Shown here: in pieces, positions 44,754 through 53,972 of the stretch
Layout: each line of letters opens with the position of its first letter
Numbering within the stretch: position 1 is the first letter of the stretch
Assembly (NCBI RefSeq): GCF_000214705.1
Contig: NC_015573.1
Location: 1,449,001 to 1,513,000 of the forward strand
Direction of reading: 5' to 3'
DNA: 64,000 bases
Source of the DNA: Desulfofundulus kuznetsovii DSM 6115
Lineage (GTDB): Bacteria; Bacillota; Desulfotomaculia; Desulfotomaculales; Desulfovirgulaceae
Notes under the pieces: model-generated
What the model was told of the DNA's origin: nothing
Databases searched by the model: none
The model's input: only the letters and a program-made list of their open reading frames with translations
Program-made: the position numbers and the translations under genes

Positions 44754-45326
44754 CTACACCTCACAAGTTTCCTTTACGCCGGACTCGTCCATGGGGATAA
44801 TCCCCAGGTCGGCCAGGGCTGTTTTTCGTATGACCGCCTGCAGTTCTTTCAAAGCTTCCGGGTTCGCGACCGTGGAAGGCGGCTTTTCCGGCAGACCAAC
44901 TTTTGCCCGCGTGTTTCCAGCTCCCGCCAGGTAAACGGCATGGCCGGTATCGTAAAGGGACTTAAGACCTTCAATGGAAAGGGTAGGCAGGGCAAACTCC
45001 CTTATCGCCACTCGCCGCATGGCTTGAATGATTTCAAAGGGGTTAACCTCCCGTGGACATACTTCGGTGCAGCGATTGCAGGACTGACAGGCCCAAATGG
45101 ATGAATCGTCCAGCAATGCGTCGCGCAACCCCAGGAAGATCGCTTGAATAATCCGCTTGTTGAAAAAGGGAAAGCCAGCCAGCACCATTGGGCAGGCGGC
45201 GGCGCATTTGGCGCACTGGATGCATTCCATCAATTCCTCGCCGCCTAACTCTTTTATCTCATTAACTAGACTGGAATCGCCTTCCGAGAGGTTGATTACC
45301 CCCGTTGCTACTTGATCGCTAGACAC
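44754..45326 (-). CDS. hdrC: heterodisulfide reductase subunit C
   Basis: 190 aa, with two 4Fe-4S motifs: CIQCAKCAAACPMVLAG and CQSCNRCTEVCPREVNPFE. Links HdrA to HdrB. GTG 45326 has GGGGG about 8 nt upstream and is preferred over GTG 45335. Lies 17 nt after hdrA and 3 nt before hdrB. Confidence 0.93.
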   Translation of the reverse strand: MSSDQVATGVINLSEGDSSLVNEIKELGGEELMECIQCAKCAAACPMVLAGFPFFNKRIIQAIFLGLRDALLDDSSIWACQSCNRCTEVCPREVNPFEIIQAMRRVAIREFALPTLSIEGLKSLYDTGHAVYLAGAGNTRAKVGLPEKPPSTVANPEALKELQAVIRKTALADLGIIPMDESGVKETCEV

Positions 45327-45343
45327 TCGTACCACCCCCGAAC

Positions 45344-47353
45344 TCAGCAGGCTAAAGCTTTAATTTGTGCGTGGATCTGGGCGTTGGTAAAGCCGTGCAG
45401 CGTGATGACTCCCGACGGGCAAGCCGCTGCACATACGCCGCAGCCGGCACACAGGGCTTCGTCAATTTTGGACCGCAGCCTTCCTTTATCCTCCACCAGG
45501 CTGATGGCCGAATACGGACACAACTGCACGCAAGTACCGCAGCCGGAGCACTTCCTCTGGCTCACTTCAGAAATCAGCGGCTCCACAATTACCTTTCCTA
45601 AGGTGAGAGGTACTGCGGCCGCTGAAGAAGCAGCCCGTGCCTGGGATACCGATTCGGGAATGTCTTTGGGACCCTGCGCACAACCGGCGATGTAAATGCC
45701 CTTCACTGACGTTTCCACCGGATAGAGCTTGGTGTGCAACTCCTTCATGAACCCTTCGCTGCCGCACGTGATACCCAGCTTCCGGCCGAGTTCTTCGAGG
45801 CCCGGCGCAGGCTCAATAGCCGTGGCCAGGACCACCAGGTCGGCCTCCAATTCTACGGGCGCACCCAGGTCAACGTCGTAGGCGCGCACCCTTAACCTGT
45901 CGCCTGGCAACTCGTCTACCGCCCCGACACGGCCGCGAAGCATCTTGATGCCGAGATCACGGCAGTAGTTGTAGTACTCCTCGAAGTCTTTACCGCCGGT
46001 TCGCACGTCAATGAAGAAAATGTAAATGTCAATATGGGGGTACTTCTCCTTGATCAACCGGGCTTCCTTGAGCATGTACATGCAGCAGACCTTGGAACAA
46101 TAGGTGTGGTATCTCTTATCCCGGCTGCCAACACAGGAGATAAAGGCGATGGTCTTGGGCTTTTCACCGTCCGACGGGCGTTTCAATTGGCCTTCCGTGG
46201 GACCGGTTGCCGATAGGATGCGCTCAAGTTGCATGGCCGTGATAACGTTGGGTGATTGCGGCGAATACTCTTTGAACGGCGTTTTGTCCATCACCTTGTA
46301 ACCGGCAGCCACAATGATGGTACCCACGTTGAGCTCGACGATCTCGCCTTCGGGGTTATACGCCCTTGAACGGTCACACGCACCGGTTTTGCATGCCTTC
46401 TCACACGGGGCAAGGATGGGTTCACCAGTTTTGGAATGGGTCCTCGGCTGGGTACCGATAATGCGCTTCGCGCAGTTAAGGCAGTGCGCAATATCCACAA
46501 CCGCCCGTTTCGGTACGGCCTGCGGAAACTCAATATAAATAGCCTTGCGGTTATTCATGCCCTCGTTGAAGTCGTTGGGCACCTTGGCCGGGCAGGCATT
46601 CACGCAGTCGCCGCATCCGGTACACTTATCCCAGTCAATATACGTCTGTTTCTTTCTTACTTTCACTTTGAAGTTGCCGACGGAACCCTCTACGGATTCC
46701 ACTTCGGAGTAAGTTAGAAGTTCAATATTCGGATGGGTGCCCACCTGTACCATGATGGGGGTCAGGATACAGGCCGAACAGTCATTGGTGGGGAAGGTTT
46801 TATCGAGCTTGGCCATATTGCCACCAACGGAGGGGTTTTTTTCCACCAGGTAGACCTTATAGCCCATATTGGCCAGATCGAGCGCTGCGAACATACCGGC
46901 AACGCCACCGCCAACTACCAGCGACGCGCGCGTTACTTCCACAAATCTGTCCTCCAGGGGCTCCAGGAAAGCCGCCTTCGCTACGGCGCTGGCAACCAGT
47001 TTTTTCGCTTTTGCGGTGGCTCCCTCCTTGTCTTGCCAGTGCGGCCAGCTGTCCTGGTCACGAATGTTCGCCATTTCGAGAAGGTACTTGTTGAGCCCTC
47101 CGTCCTCCACCGCCTTACGGAAGATTGGCTCGTGGGTGCGGGGAGTACAGGCTGCCACCACCACCCGGTCAATGAGGCCGTTCCTAATATCCTGCTTGAT
47201 TAATTCCTGTCCCGGATCCGAACACATGAAAAGATAGTTCCGTGCAAGGACTACCCCGGGGAGCTTCTCGGCGTATTTTCTCACCTCTTCTACATTCACA
47301 GCACCGGCGATATTCTCGCCGCAATGGCAGATGTAGACGCCAATCCTAGGCAC
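45344..47353 (-). CDS. hdrA: heterodisulfide reductase subunit A
   Basis: 669 aa from GTG 47353 (GGGAGGGG upstream); the 51-codon upstream extension lacks HdrA features. N-terminus IGVYICHCGENIAGAVNV, CTPRTHEPIFRKAV, FAD motif VVGGGVAGMFAALDLANMG, FPTNDCSACILTP, 4Fe-4S CTGCGDCVNACP, then CLNCAKR... with an insertion before EPILAPCEKACKTGAC, CVGSR, and C-terminal CSGCGTCVQLCP and CAGCGVCAAACP. FAD-containing electron-splitting subunit. First gene of the hdr-flx-met cluster, behind its own terminator-separated start. Confidence 0.95.
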   Translation of the reverse strand: MPRIGVYICHCGENIAGAVNVEEVRKYAEKLPGVVLARNYLFMCSDPGQELIKQDIRNGLIDRVVVAACTPRTHEPIFRKAVEDGGLNKYLLEMANIRDQDSWPHWQDKEGATAKAKKLVASAVAKAAFLEPLEDRFVEVTRASLVVGGGVAGMFAALDLANMGYKVYLVEKNPSVGGNMAKLDKTFPTNDCSACILTPIMVQVGTHPNIELLTYSEVESVEGSVGNFKVKVRKKQTYIDWDKCTGCGDCVNACPAKVPNDFNEGMNNRKAIYIEFPQAVPKRAVVDIAHCLNCAKRIIGTQPRTHSKTGEPILAPCEKACKTGACDRSRAYNPEGEIVELNVGTIIVAAGYKVMDKTPFKEYSPQSPNVITAMQLERILSATGPTEGQLKRPSDGEKPKTIAFISCVGSRDKRYHTYCSKVCCMYMLKEARLIKEKYPHIDIYIFFIDVRTGGKDFEEYYNYCRDLGIKMLRGRVGAVDELPGDRLRVRAYDVDLGAPVELEADLVVLATAIEPAPGLEELGRKLGITCGSEGFMKELHTKLYPVETSVKGIYIAGCAQGPKDIPESVSQARAASSAAAVPLTLGKVIVEPLISEVSQRKCSGCGTCVQLCPYSAISLVEDKGRLRSKIDEALCAGCGVCAAACPSGVITLHGFTNAQIHAQIKALAC

Positions 47354-47502
47354 TATATCCCCTCCCGAAAAGAACAAAAATAAGAGTGCGTTGCGATTCA
47401 ACTCGTGGCTTGAGGGATTAAAGCGTGCGGCTTTTGTGAATACAGGTATTATAATTCGTCCATGGATCCTGCAAATCCTGCAAATGTCCTTAAAATTTTT
47501 AA

Positions 47503-47544
47503 ACAAACCAAGGGGAAAACGGCCTGCAACCGACCGCTTTCCCC
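47503..47544 (-). terminator. terminator separating acs operon from hdr-flx-met cluster
   Basis: GGGGAAA/TTTCCCC stem with an internal CGG/CCG extension, followed on the minus strand by TTGGTTTGTTT. Sits right after the acsE stop, so the two operons are separately transcribed, with the hdrA promoter in 47354-47500. Confidence 0.65.
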
Positions 47545-47560
47545 TTTTGAGGCCGTGACC

Positions 47561-48355
47561 TTACCGCTGCCTGAAGGTCTTTAAGAAGGAGTCGCAGTAA
47601 ATGTCCTTATTCAGGAGGATATTGGCGGCAGCCACGGCATCCAGCAATTCCTGGTCTTCCAGGTCGGCAATGGCTGAATCCAACCCCGCGGCCATGCACA
47701 TAATAAGGAAAGTCCTGTTTATCAGATGACGGTTGGTGCAACGCTGGGAGGAATTGCTCAGGCCCAGTGTGGTCCGGGGCGGTGGAGCGGCCAGGGTTTT
47801 GATCTGGCGAATGGCTTCCAGCACTTCGGGTCCATGGTCCTGGGCTACGTTGCAGGGCAGCATCAGGGGATCAATGTACAGGTCTTCCATGGGGATGCCA
47901 TGGGCGTCGGCATTAACCACAATTTCCATGGCCAGGGCAACCCGGTCGGCCGCACTCTTGGGTACGCCCTTCTCATTCATGGCCAGGCCAATGATGGCAG
48001 CATTGTATTTCTTGGCCATGGGGAAATAGATGTCCATTTTCCACTGGTCGGCACTGGTAGAGTTGATCATGGCCTTACCCTTGTGTACGGCCAAACCGGC
48101 CTCGATGGCTTCCGGGTTGGTCGAGTCAATGCAGCAGGGCAGGGGTACGGTTTCCTGGGCGACTTTTACCAGCCACTCCATTACCGCCGGCTGGTCCTTG
48201 GGGTCCACGGTGGGGCCGGTGTTAATGTCCAGGTAAGCGGCACAGTTTTCATACTGGCGTTTGGCCCAGTAACGGACGGGTTCCGGGTCCTTGTTTAATA
48301 TGGCTTCCCGGATATCCTTGAACATGCCATTGATCCGCTCACCAATGAGGATCAT
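47561..48355 (-). CDS. acsE: methyltetrahydrofolate:corrinoid/iron-sulfur protein methyltransferase AcsE
   Basis: 264 aa pterin-binding TIM barrel: LIGERINGMFKDI at the N-terminus, YLDINTGPTVDPKDQPAVMEWL, CIDSTNPEAIEAGL, MINSTSADQWKM, and TTLGLSNSSQRC. It transfers the methyl group from methyl-tetrahydrofolate to the cobalt of the AcsCD corrinoid protein. The ribosome site AAGGAAGG is upstream of ATG 48355. Last gene of the acs operon. Confidence 0.96.
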   Translation of the reverse strand: MILIGERINGMFKDIREAILNKDPEPVRYWAKRQYENCAAYLDINTGPTVDPKDQPAVMEWLVKVAQETVPLPCCIDSTNPEAIEAGLAVHKGKAMINSTSADQWKMDIYFPMAKKYNAAIIGLAMNEKGVPKSAADRVALAMEIVVNADAHGIPMEDLYIDPLMLPCNVAQDHGPEVLEAIRQIKTLAAPPPRTTLGLSNSSQRCTNRHLINRTFLIMCMAAGLDSAIADLEDQELLDAVAAANILLNKDIYCDSFLKTFRQR

Positions 48356-48384
48356 GTTTTAACACCTTCCTTTGCTTTTTTTAA

Positions 48385-49335
48385 TTAATTGGCATTGGAC
48401 TGCATCAATTTGTCGATATGGGCCCGGAATTGTTTGAGTGATTCGGGATGCCGCATGACAAACAGGGATCCGCCCGCCTGGGCAAAAGCCACGGCAGTGG
48501 TTACTTCCCAGAGGATGGCCCGGCGCTCCTGGTTCCCCCATTCCGGCGCCTCCTCCGTGGTGCTCTTGGCCTCCTTGGTTTTCCAAACCTCCTGGCCCAG
48601 CAGGCAGATGACAGGCATGGCCATCATTTTGTCGCCCGTAAGGGCACCGATACGGGTCCGTTCCATGATGGAATAGGCATATTCGATGCCGTAACCCAGG
48701 GCGCCCACTGAGGGGTCAATGACAATGCGGTTGGCGGCCAGGTTCATTTCCGTAATTAAAATGTTCAACTGCTTTTCCAGGTTGATGTCCAGGGGGCTGG
48801 AAGCAATGATGTTGTGGCCGTGTACCATGCAGGCAGCAGTAATTGTCTTGTAGTTTTCCTGCGTGGCACAACCCAGGAGGAAGTTCCGGCCGGATAGGGC
48901 TTCGGCCACTTTTTCCAGCACCTGGGCATCTTTTTCTTCTACACCGCAGCCAAGGATGATCAAGGGAACATTTACGGCGTCGGCCACCGCCTTGGCCACC
49001 TGGGCGCATTCCTCCGGACTGGTGTTTTTATTGTCCGGATGAGCACTGACCATGGTCAGGCAGACCAGATCCGCCCCGTATTCCACACACTTTTTTGCCC
49101 AGGCTACGGGGTCGTTTAATACACCGGCGTAGGCGCTGGTCAGAACTTCCGGCCAGCCGGTGGGTTCCATGTCCCAGACTTCCAGGGCCACCGCAGGCCG
49201 GTTGGGCATTTCTCCTTCAAAGTGCAGGAAGGGCAGGGTGCTCTCGCCCCCGATTTTAACGATGTTCGGCTCGGTTCCCAAAACCACTTCTGCAACCTTG
49301 TTAGTCCACCTTTCTTTGGCTATGGTAACGGCCAT
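48385..49335 (-). CDS. acsD: corrinoid/iron-sulfur protein small (delta) subunit AcsD
   Basis: 316 aa. TIM-barrel corrinoid partner: LGTEPNIVKIGGESTLPFLHFEGE, VCLTMVSAHPDNKNTSPEECA, IIASSPLDINLEKQLNILI, IDPSVGALGYGIEYAYS and PVICLLGQEVWKTKEAK. Pairs with AcsC to carry the methyl group to acetyl-CoA synthase. Start ATG 49335 behind GAAAGGAG. Confidence 0.96.
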   Translation of the reverse strand: MAVTIAKERWTNKVAEVVLGTEPNIVKIGGESTLPFLHFEGEMPNRPAVALEVWDMEPTGWPEVLTSAYAGVLNDPVAWAKKCVEYGADLVCLTMVSAHPDNKNTSPEECAQVAKAVADAVNVPLIILGCGVEEKDAQVLEKVAEALSGRNFLLGCATQENYKTITAACMVHGHNIIASSPLDINLEKQLNILITEMNLAANRIVIDPSVGALGYGIEYAYSIMERTRIGALTGDKMMAMPVICLLGQEVWKTKEAKSTTEEAPEWGNQERRAILWEVTTAVAFAQAGGSLFVMRHPESLKQFRAHIDKLMQSNAN

Positions 49336-49375
49336 GGTAGACGCTCCTTTCTCTTAGATAAGTAAATGCATGAAA

Positions 49376-50134
49376 TTAGAGGATGGCTGTTTTACGCATT
49401 ATCTCCGTAACGGCAGCAACTACGAGGGAATCATCGGGTAGCTCGACCAGTGGCTTGCCCTGCAGGTCATACTGGAAAACCTGCTCATCCCGCGGAACAG
49501 CGCCAATTAACTCCAGGCCTGTTTTCTGGATCTCGTCCTGCAGGGCTTCCACTGAGCCATCGTTAACTTTGGTTACCACCAGGTACATTTTTTTGATCTC
49601 CAGGGCCAGGGATTCCACCAGCTCCTTTACCCGGCCGGCCGAGCGGATACCCCGGGCGCTGGCGTCGCTGGTTACAAAGAGAATATCCACATTCTGCGTG
49701 GTACGCCGGCTCAAATGTTCCAGACCTGCTTCGTTATCCATAACTACAAACGGGTAATTGTTACTCAGTTCCTGCATGAAGCCCCGCACCAGATTATTGA
49801 CGTAGCAATAACAACCCGGTCCTTCGGGGCCACCCATTACCAGGAGATCCACTTCATCTCCTTCGGCTAAAGACTGGTGTACCCGGAAAGCTACGTACTG
49901 GTCCTTGGTCATGCCCGCCGGTAGCGGTTCCAGGTTGTTATTGATCCGGGCCATAATGTTCGCGATGGTATCTTCCACCTCGATACCCAGGGCTTCGTGC
50001 AGGTTGGCGTTGGCGTCGGCATCCACAGCCAGGATGGGCCCCTTACCTGCCTGGATCAGCTGTCTGATTAAAAGGGCGGCCAGCGTGGTCTTACCCGTTC
50101 CACCTTTACCGGCAATGGCAATGGTAAAGGCCAT
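49376..50134 (-). CDS. acsF: CooC/AcsF-type maturation ATPase
   Basis: 252 aa from ATG 50134; GTG 50143 is possible. Deviant Walker A GKGGTGKTTLAALL, VVMDNEAGLEHLSRRTTQ and LFVTSDASARGIRSAGRV identify the MinD-like CooC/AcsF family, which helps insert nickel into CODH or ACS. Its position between acsC and acsD matches acsF of acetogens. A paralog, cooC, lies upstream of cooS. Confidence 0.9.
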   Translation of the reverse strand: MAFTIAIAGKGGTGKTTLAALLIRQLIQAGKGPILAVDADANANLHEALGIEVEDTIANIMARINNNLEPLPAGMTKDQYVAFRVHQSLAEGDEVDLLVMGGPEGPGCYCYVNNLVRGFMQELSNNYPFVVMDNEAGLEHLSRRTTQNVDILFVTSDASARGIRSAGRVKELVESLALEIKKMYLVVTKVNDGSVEALQDEIQKTGLELIGAVPRDEQVFQYDLQGKPLVELPDDSLVVAAVTEIMRKTAIL

Positions 50135-50280
50135 GAGTACCACTTCCCTTCTGGTGATTATTGTTCCGTTATATTCAGGTCGGGTAGCAGGAACGGTAAC
50201 TTTTTACCAGGCAGTGCCCATACAGTGAAAAGCGCCCGACCAGCCACGTTTTACCGCCAGAGCCCGCTGACCAGTCCTGG

Positions 50281-51618
50281 CTAGGCGTTCCAGCGTTGCT
50301 TCAGGAAGGAAGGAATACCTGCAGATTCCCGCGGTCCCACCAGTACTTCCCAGCCGGAGAGTTCCTGGAGTTTGCCGCTCAGCACGGCCACCCCCCCGGG
50401 GATGATTACCTTGCGATGGGATACCTTTTCAGCAATACCGGAGTTTTTGAGCATCTCGGCAATTTTCTCGGCGGTGAATTTTCCGGCTGCCCATCCGGTA
50501 AGGACGGAAATGCCGTCGGTGTCTACGGGGAGAATATAACCCGGTACGCGGCTGGCTTCCACGTCCCCGGCCACACAGAAATAGGTGAGGGAGAAGTTGG
50601 TGGTGATGTAAACCGGGGAATCGGGGCCGGGATTGCCAATCTCGTAAATCTTGGATTCCACGGCGATTGGTTTCTGAGGGTCGGTGTAAATATTCAGACG
50701 CAGGGTGATCAGCGATAAAATGTCCGCCGGATCGGCCGTTTGAAGCACCACAATCCCCGCATACTTACAAATGTACACTGTGGCATCGGCCACGGCCTGA
50801 ATGGGGTCTTCGTTGGTAACAAAGGTAATGGTGGGATAGCCAAAGGGGCGGAAACGCTTCAATGCCTGGCGGCGGATCTGGGTCTGGTCGGCCAGGACCT
50901 TATGGACTTCCCGGGCGCCTGAATCCAAAATCAGTTGTTTGTAACCCAGGGCCACTACCTTTTCCACCAACTCGGCCAGTCCATTGAGGTCGGTTCCCTT
51001 GACCACCATGGGGGCCTCATACTTCTTGGCCAGCGCGGTCATACCTTCGTAGTTGGCCGCGGTAGCCCCGCACAGCAGCGGCTTCTTACTGCCCACAACT
51101 TCCAGAGCTTTTTCCATGGCCGCCGTGTCTTCGGTAATCAAGATCAGGGGATATGCGGTGTTTTCAGCCACCACCTTCACTGCCGCGGCAAACTTATCCG
51201 CATCACCGGAATCATTTGTGACGGCTACCAGGTTCACACTGTGGAGCTGGCCAACCCGGTCAAAGACAAGCTTATTGATCTGGCCTACACGGGCGGCAAT
51301 TTCTTCTTCGCCGGCGGTGTCGCTCACAGTGATGGCAATTCCCGTGGGATGTTCAAAACGCTTGTCATGGCGGAAGAGCACGGTTTCATTACCCAGCGTC
51401 AGCTCTTTTTCGCCTGTGCCAATCTTTACCAGGGCCACTGGCGGAGCGGAAGCAGCGCCCAGGGCTTCCTTTGCTGCTTCACTTACGTGGGGGCACTGGT
51501 CGAGACCAGCTTTACCGGCCGCCATGGCCATAGCAAAGGCCAGACAGGTCGGGTGACCGCAGTCCTTGCAGTTGGTCTTGGGCAGTTGCTTAAAAATTTC
51601 CAAACCTGTTAAACCCAT
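50281..51618 (-). CDS. acsC: corrinoid/iron-sulfur protein large (gamma) subunit AcsC
   Basis: 445 aa. N-terminal 4Fe-4S motif NCKDCGHPTCLAFAMAMAAGK, a central TIM barrel (PLILITEDTAAMEKALEV, KPLLCGATAANYEGM) and a C-terminal B12-binding Rossmann domain (VYITTNFSLTYFCVAGDVEAS, DTDGISVLTGWAAGKF). Carries cobalamin for methyl transfer to AcsB. Start ATG 51618 behind GAAAGGAG. Separated from acsB by a long hairpin. Confidence 0.96.
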   Translation of the reverse strand: MGLTGLEIFKQLPKTNCKDCGHPTCLAFAMAMAAGKAGLDQCPHVSEAAKEALGAASAPPVALVKIGTGEKELTLGNETVLFRHDKRFEHPTGIAITVSDTAGEEEIAARVGQINKLVFDRVGQLHSVNLVAVTNDSGDADKFAAAVKVVAENTAYPLILITEDTAAMEKALEVVGSKKPLLCGATAANYEGMTALAKKYEAPMVVKGTDLNGLAELVEKVVALGYKQLILDSGAREVHKVLADQTQIRRQALKRFRPFGYPTITFVTNEDPIQAVADATVYICKYAGIVVLQTADPADILSLITLRLNIYTDPQKPIAVESKIYEIGNPGPDSPVYITTNFSLTYFCVAGDVEASRVPGYILPVDTDGISVLTGWAAGKFTAEKIAEMLKNSGIAEKVSHRKVIIPGGVAVLSGKLQELSGWEVLVGPRESAGIPSFLKQRWNA

Positions 51619-51651
51619 TCTCCTCTTCTCCTTTCTCGTAATTAATTAACA

Positions 51652-51695
51652 CATATCCGGAGGACACCTGCTATACAGGTGTCCTCCAGGATATG
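51652..51695 (-). other. 19-bp intercistronic hairpin between acsB and acsC
   Basis: CATATCC, a one-nt bulge, then GGAGGACACCTG pairs with CAGGTGTCCTCC and GGATATG across a 5-nt loop. The minus-strand tail is TGTTAATTAATT, not a U-tract. This very stable structure between subunits needed in different amounts points to mRNA processing or 3'-end protection. Confidence 0.7.
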
Positions 51696-51743
51696 CTCAT
51701 TTCTAAATCCTACAAATTGATTTAGTTGCGCGATTTAGGTTAT

Positions 51744-53945
51744 TTAAAGCAGCGGTGGGAGGCTCAGGGCCGGGTGCCCCTTCTCCTCCAGGAAGGGCAG
51801 GATCTCTTCGCCGCTGGTGCCCACAGTTTCATCGGCAATCTTATCCACAAAGTCCCTGCCCAGGCCGGCTGCTTCGGCGGCTTCTTCCAGTTGCGGCCGC
51901 AGCTGGTCTTTCAGCGCCTTGGGCATCCACACCACCCGGGCCAGGCCGCCGTCGGCCGGGACAAACTTGCGGGATGCCAGGTAGGACTTACTGATACCCA
52001 TGAACCCGGGCATCTGGGCACCGCCGCCAATGGTGCCGGCCATGGTGGAGAAGGTCATCCCCGAGGGGGTCATGCCGCCGTGCTCCCGGTTGACCACCAT
52101 AAAGCCGTTGCACTCCGGCACCATGGCCAGGATGCATTCGAAGCAGCCGCAGGAAGTCATGGGATATTCCATGATGGTGTAGAAGTTGACCGCCTCGATG
52201 GTCCGCTGGGAGTTGGCGTGAACAAATTCGTTGACTGACTTCCACTGTCCTTTGACCGGATCTATGAGCCCCTCCAGCTTGATGGGCTGGTTTGGCCCGT
52301 GGGGGTTGATTTCATAGGAAGCCTTGGCGTCCAGCCAGCTCACCGCACCGCACAGGCCCGTCCGTTCGGGAGGAACGATGCACACGTGGGTGGGGGCAAA
52401 GGACTGACACAGGGTGCAGGAGTAGAAGGTGTCCACGGTTTCATCCTTCAACTCCTTCAACCGGTCATCCCGTTTCTTGTAGTACTGCCGGGCCAGTTCC
52501 CGCATCTCCAGTACCTTTTGCTCGTCGGTGTAAATGGTTACCTGCACCCGGTCCACCACCGCGGCAAATTCCGATTTGAACTTGGCGTAGAGGATATTGC
52601 CCAGATGTTTTAAGCGGAAGCCTTTGGCAAAAGCGCCGTTGCTTATACGCACCCACATGATGTCCCGCTGGGCCACATGCCACAGACCTTCCCCGTAGTT
52701 GGTGAAGTAGTGGATGCGCCGCTCCAGCACGGGCTCGAAGTCTTCCTGCATCTTACGCCCGTAAACATCCACGATGATACCCAGGGGCATGGCGCTTCCC
52801 GGTTGTACGGTGTCGATGTCGGGACCAATAACCTCCACCTTGCCGTCTTCCACTTCGTCCGGGCCGGCCATGCGCACCAGTTCGAAGCTGGGAGTCCTGG
52901 TGCCGCCGAATTCCACATACATGTCCTTCTTGCGGATGGACTCACCCTCGAAGGCCGGGCCGACGGTGATGGGTGCATCGATTTCTATGCTGGTAATCTT
53001 AATTTCGCGCAGCTCCATGCCCAGCTGGATGGCTTTTTCCAGATCCGGCTCGTAGATAAACCAGTCCTTTATTTGCTTGTCTTCAGGCAGGGGCTGGTCG
53101 GTGATAATGGGAATGCCGATGTTGATTGCCCCCATGCAGGCGGCCGTCTTGACCATATCGTGCTCGCCCAGGTAGAGCACGAAAGCACGGATCCGCCGGC
53201 GCTGGTAGTCCCTCTGGGCATCCCTCAAGCCCGGCTTGATGCCGCCGAACATCATGCCGGCCCGCAGGGCGTAGTTGGCGCAGTGGACCACCTGGGTGAA
53301 GTTGCCCAGGGGGTAGGCAATCAGATCGACGCCCAGCTTGACCCCTTCTTCCAGCAGCTGTTCGATAACCTCGTCACAGAGGAAAAGCATGAAGCCCATG
53401 CCCATTAACTTATTGACCACCCGGGCCAGTTCCTTGGGGTCCCTGGCCCGGCCCAGGATCAGGACTTCGCCGGGGATAGTCCAGTCCACCATCTTGGTGC
53501 CGTACTGGCGCACCACCGGGTCGCCGATAAAGCCGGTCCAGGGTGGGACGTGCAGGGGGTTCTCCGGGCTATACTGAAGGTAGCGAATGGCCTCGATAAT
53601 GTCCGCCGCGTACCAGGTGGCCTCGCCGGCCAGCCGGGCATTGGTGAAGTCACGGAAGTCTTCCCTCACCTGGGCCCTAACCCGGTTCAGGATGGGAACC
53701 ATATCGCCGAGAGTCTTAACCTCTTCTCCGCTCAAGCAGCGAATCACCGGCAGGTAATATGCCGTATCGGGATAACCCACCGGGTGGTCCGCCCCGTAGG
53801 TGCGAATGGCCTGGTTGAGCAGTATCTCGGCATAGCTCAACGCGGTGATAGTTCCTTCATAGGTCTCTTTAAAGAGCCGTTTGGGTTCTTTCCCCGGCTC
53901 GATCGCTCCTTCAAAAATCTGGTCAAAGTTGATTTGCTCAGGCAT
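51744..53945 (-). CDS. acsB: CO-methylating acetyl-CoA synthase AcsB
   Basis: 733 aa, same length class as the Moorella enzyme. A-cluster cysteines visible: CTLCQSFAPTHVCIVPP ... GLCGAVSW for the 4Fe-4S cluster and the Cys-Gly-Cys SCGCFECI that holds the distal nickel. Condenses CO, CoA and the corrinoid-bound methyl to acetyl-CoA. N-terminal CODH-binding domain intact. Start ATG 53945 behind GAAAGGAGG. Follows cooS by 27 nt. Confidence 0.97.
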   Translation of the reverse strand: MPEQINFDQIFEGAIEPGKEPKRLFKETYEGTITALSYAEILLNQAIRTYGADHPVGYPDTAYYLPVIRCLSGEEVKTLGDMVPILNRVRAQVREDFRDFTNARLAGEATWYAADIIEAIRYLQYSPENPLHVPPWTGFIGDPVVRQYGTKMVDWTIPGEVLILGRARDPKELARVVNKLMGMGFMLFLCDEVIEQLLEEGVKLGVDLIAYPLGNFTQVVHCANYALRAGMMFGGIKPGLRDAQRDYQRRRIRAFVLYLGEHDMVKTAACMGAINIGIPIITDQPLPEDKQIKDWFIYEPDLEKAIQLGMELREIKITSIEIDAPITVGPAFEGESIRKKDMYVEFGGTRTPSFELVRMAGPDEVEDGKVEVIGPDIDTVQPGSAMPLGIIVDVYGRKMQEDFEPVLERRIHYFTNYGEGLWHVAQRDIMWVRISNGAFAKGFRLKHLGNILYAKFKSEFAAVVDRVQVTIYTDEQKVLEMRELARQYYKKRDDRLKELKDETVDTFYSCTLCQSFAPTHVCIVPPERTGLCGAVSWLDAKASYEINPHGPNQPIKLEGLIDPVKGQWKSVNEFVHANSQRTIEAVNFYTIMEYPMTSCGCFECILAMVPECNGFMVVNREHGGMTPSGMTFSTMAGTIGGGAQMPGFMGISKSYLASRKFVPADGGLARVVWMPKALKDQLRPQLEEAAEAAGLGRDFVDKIADETVGTSGEEILPFLEEKGHPALSLPPLL

Positions 53946-53972
53946 GCTGGTTCCTCCTTTCGTCCTGGCTAA

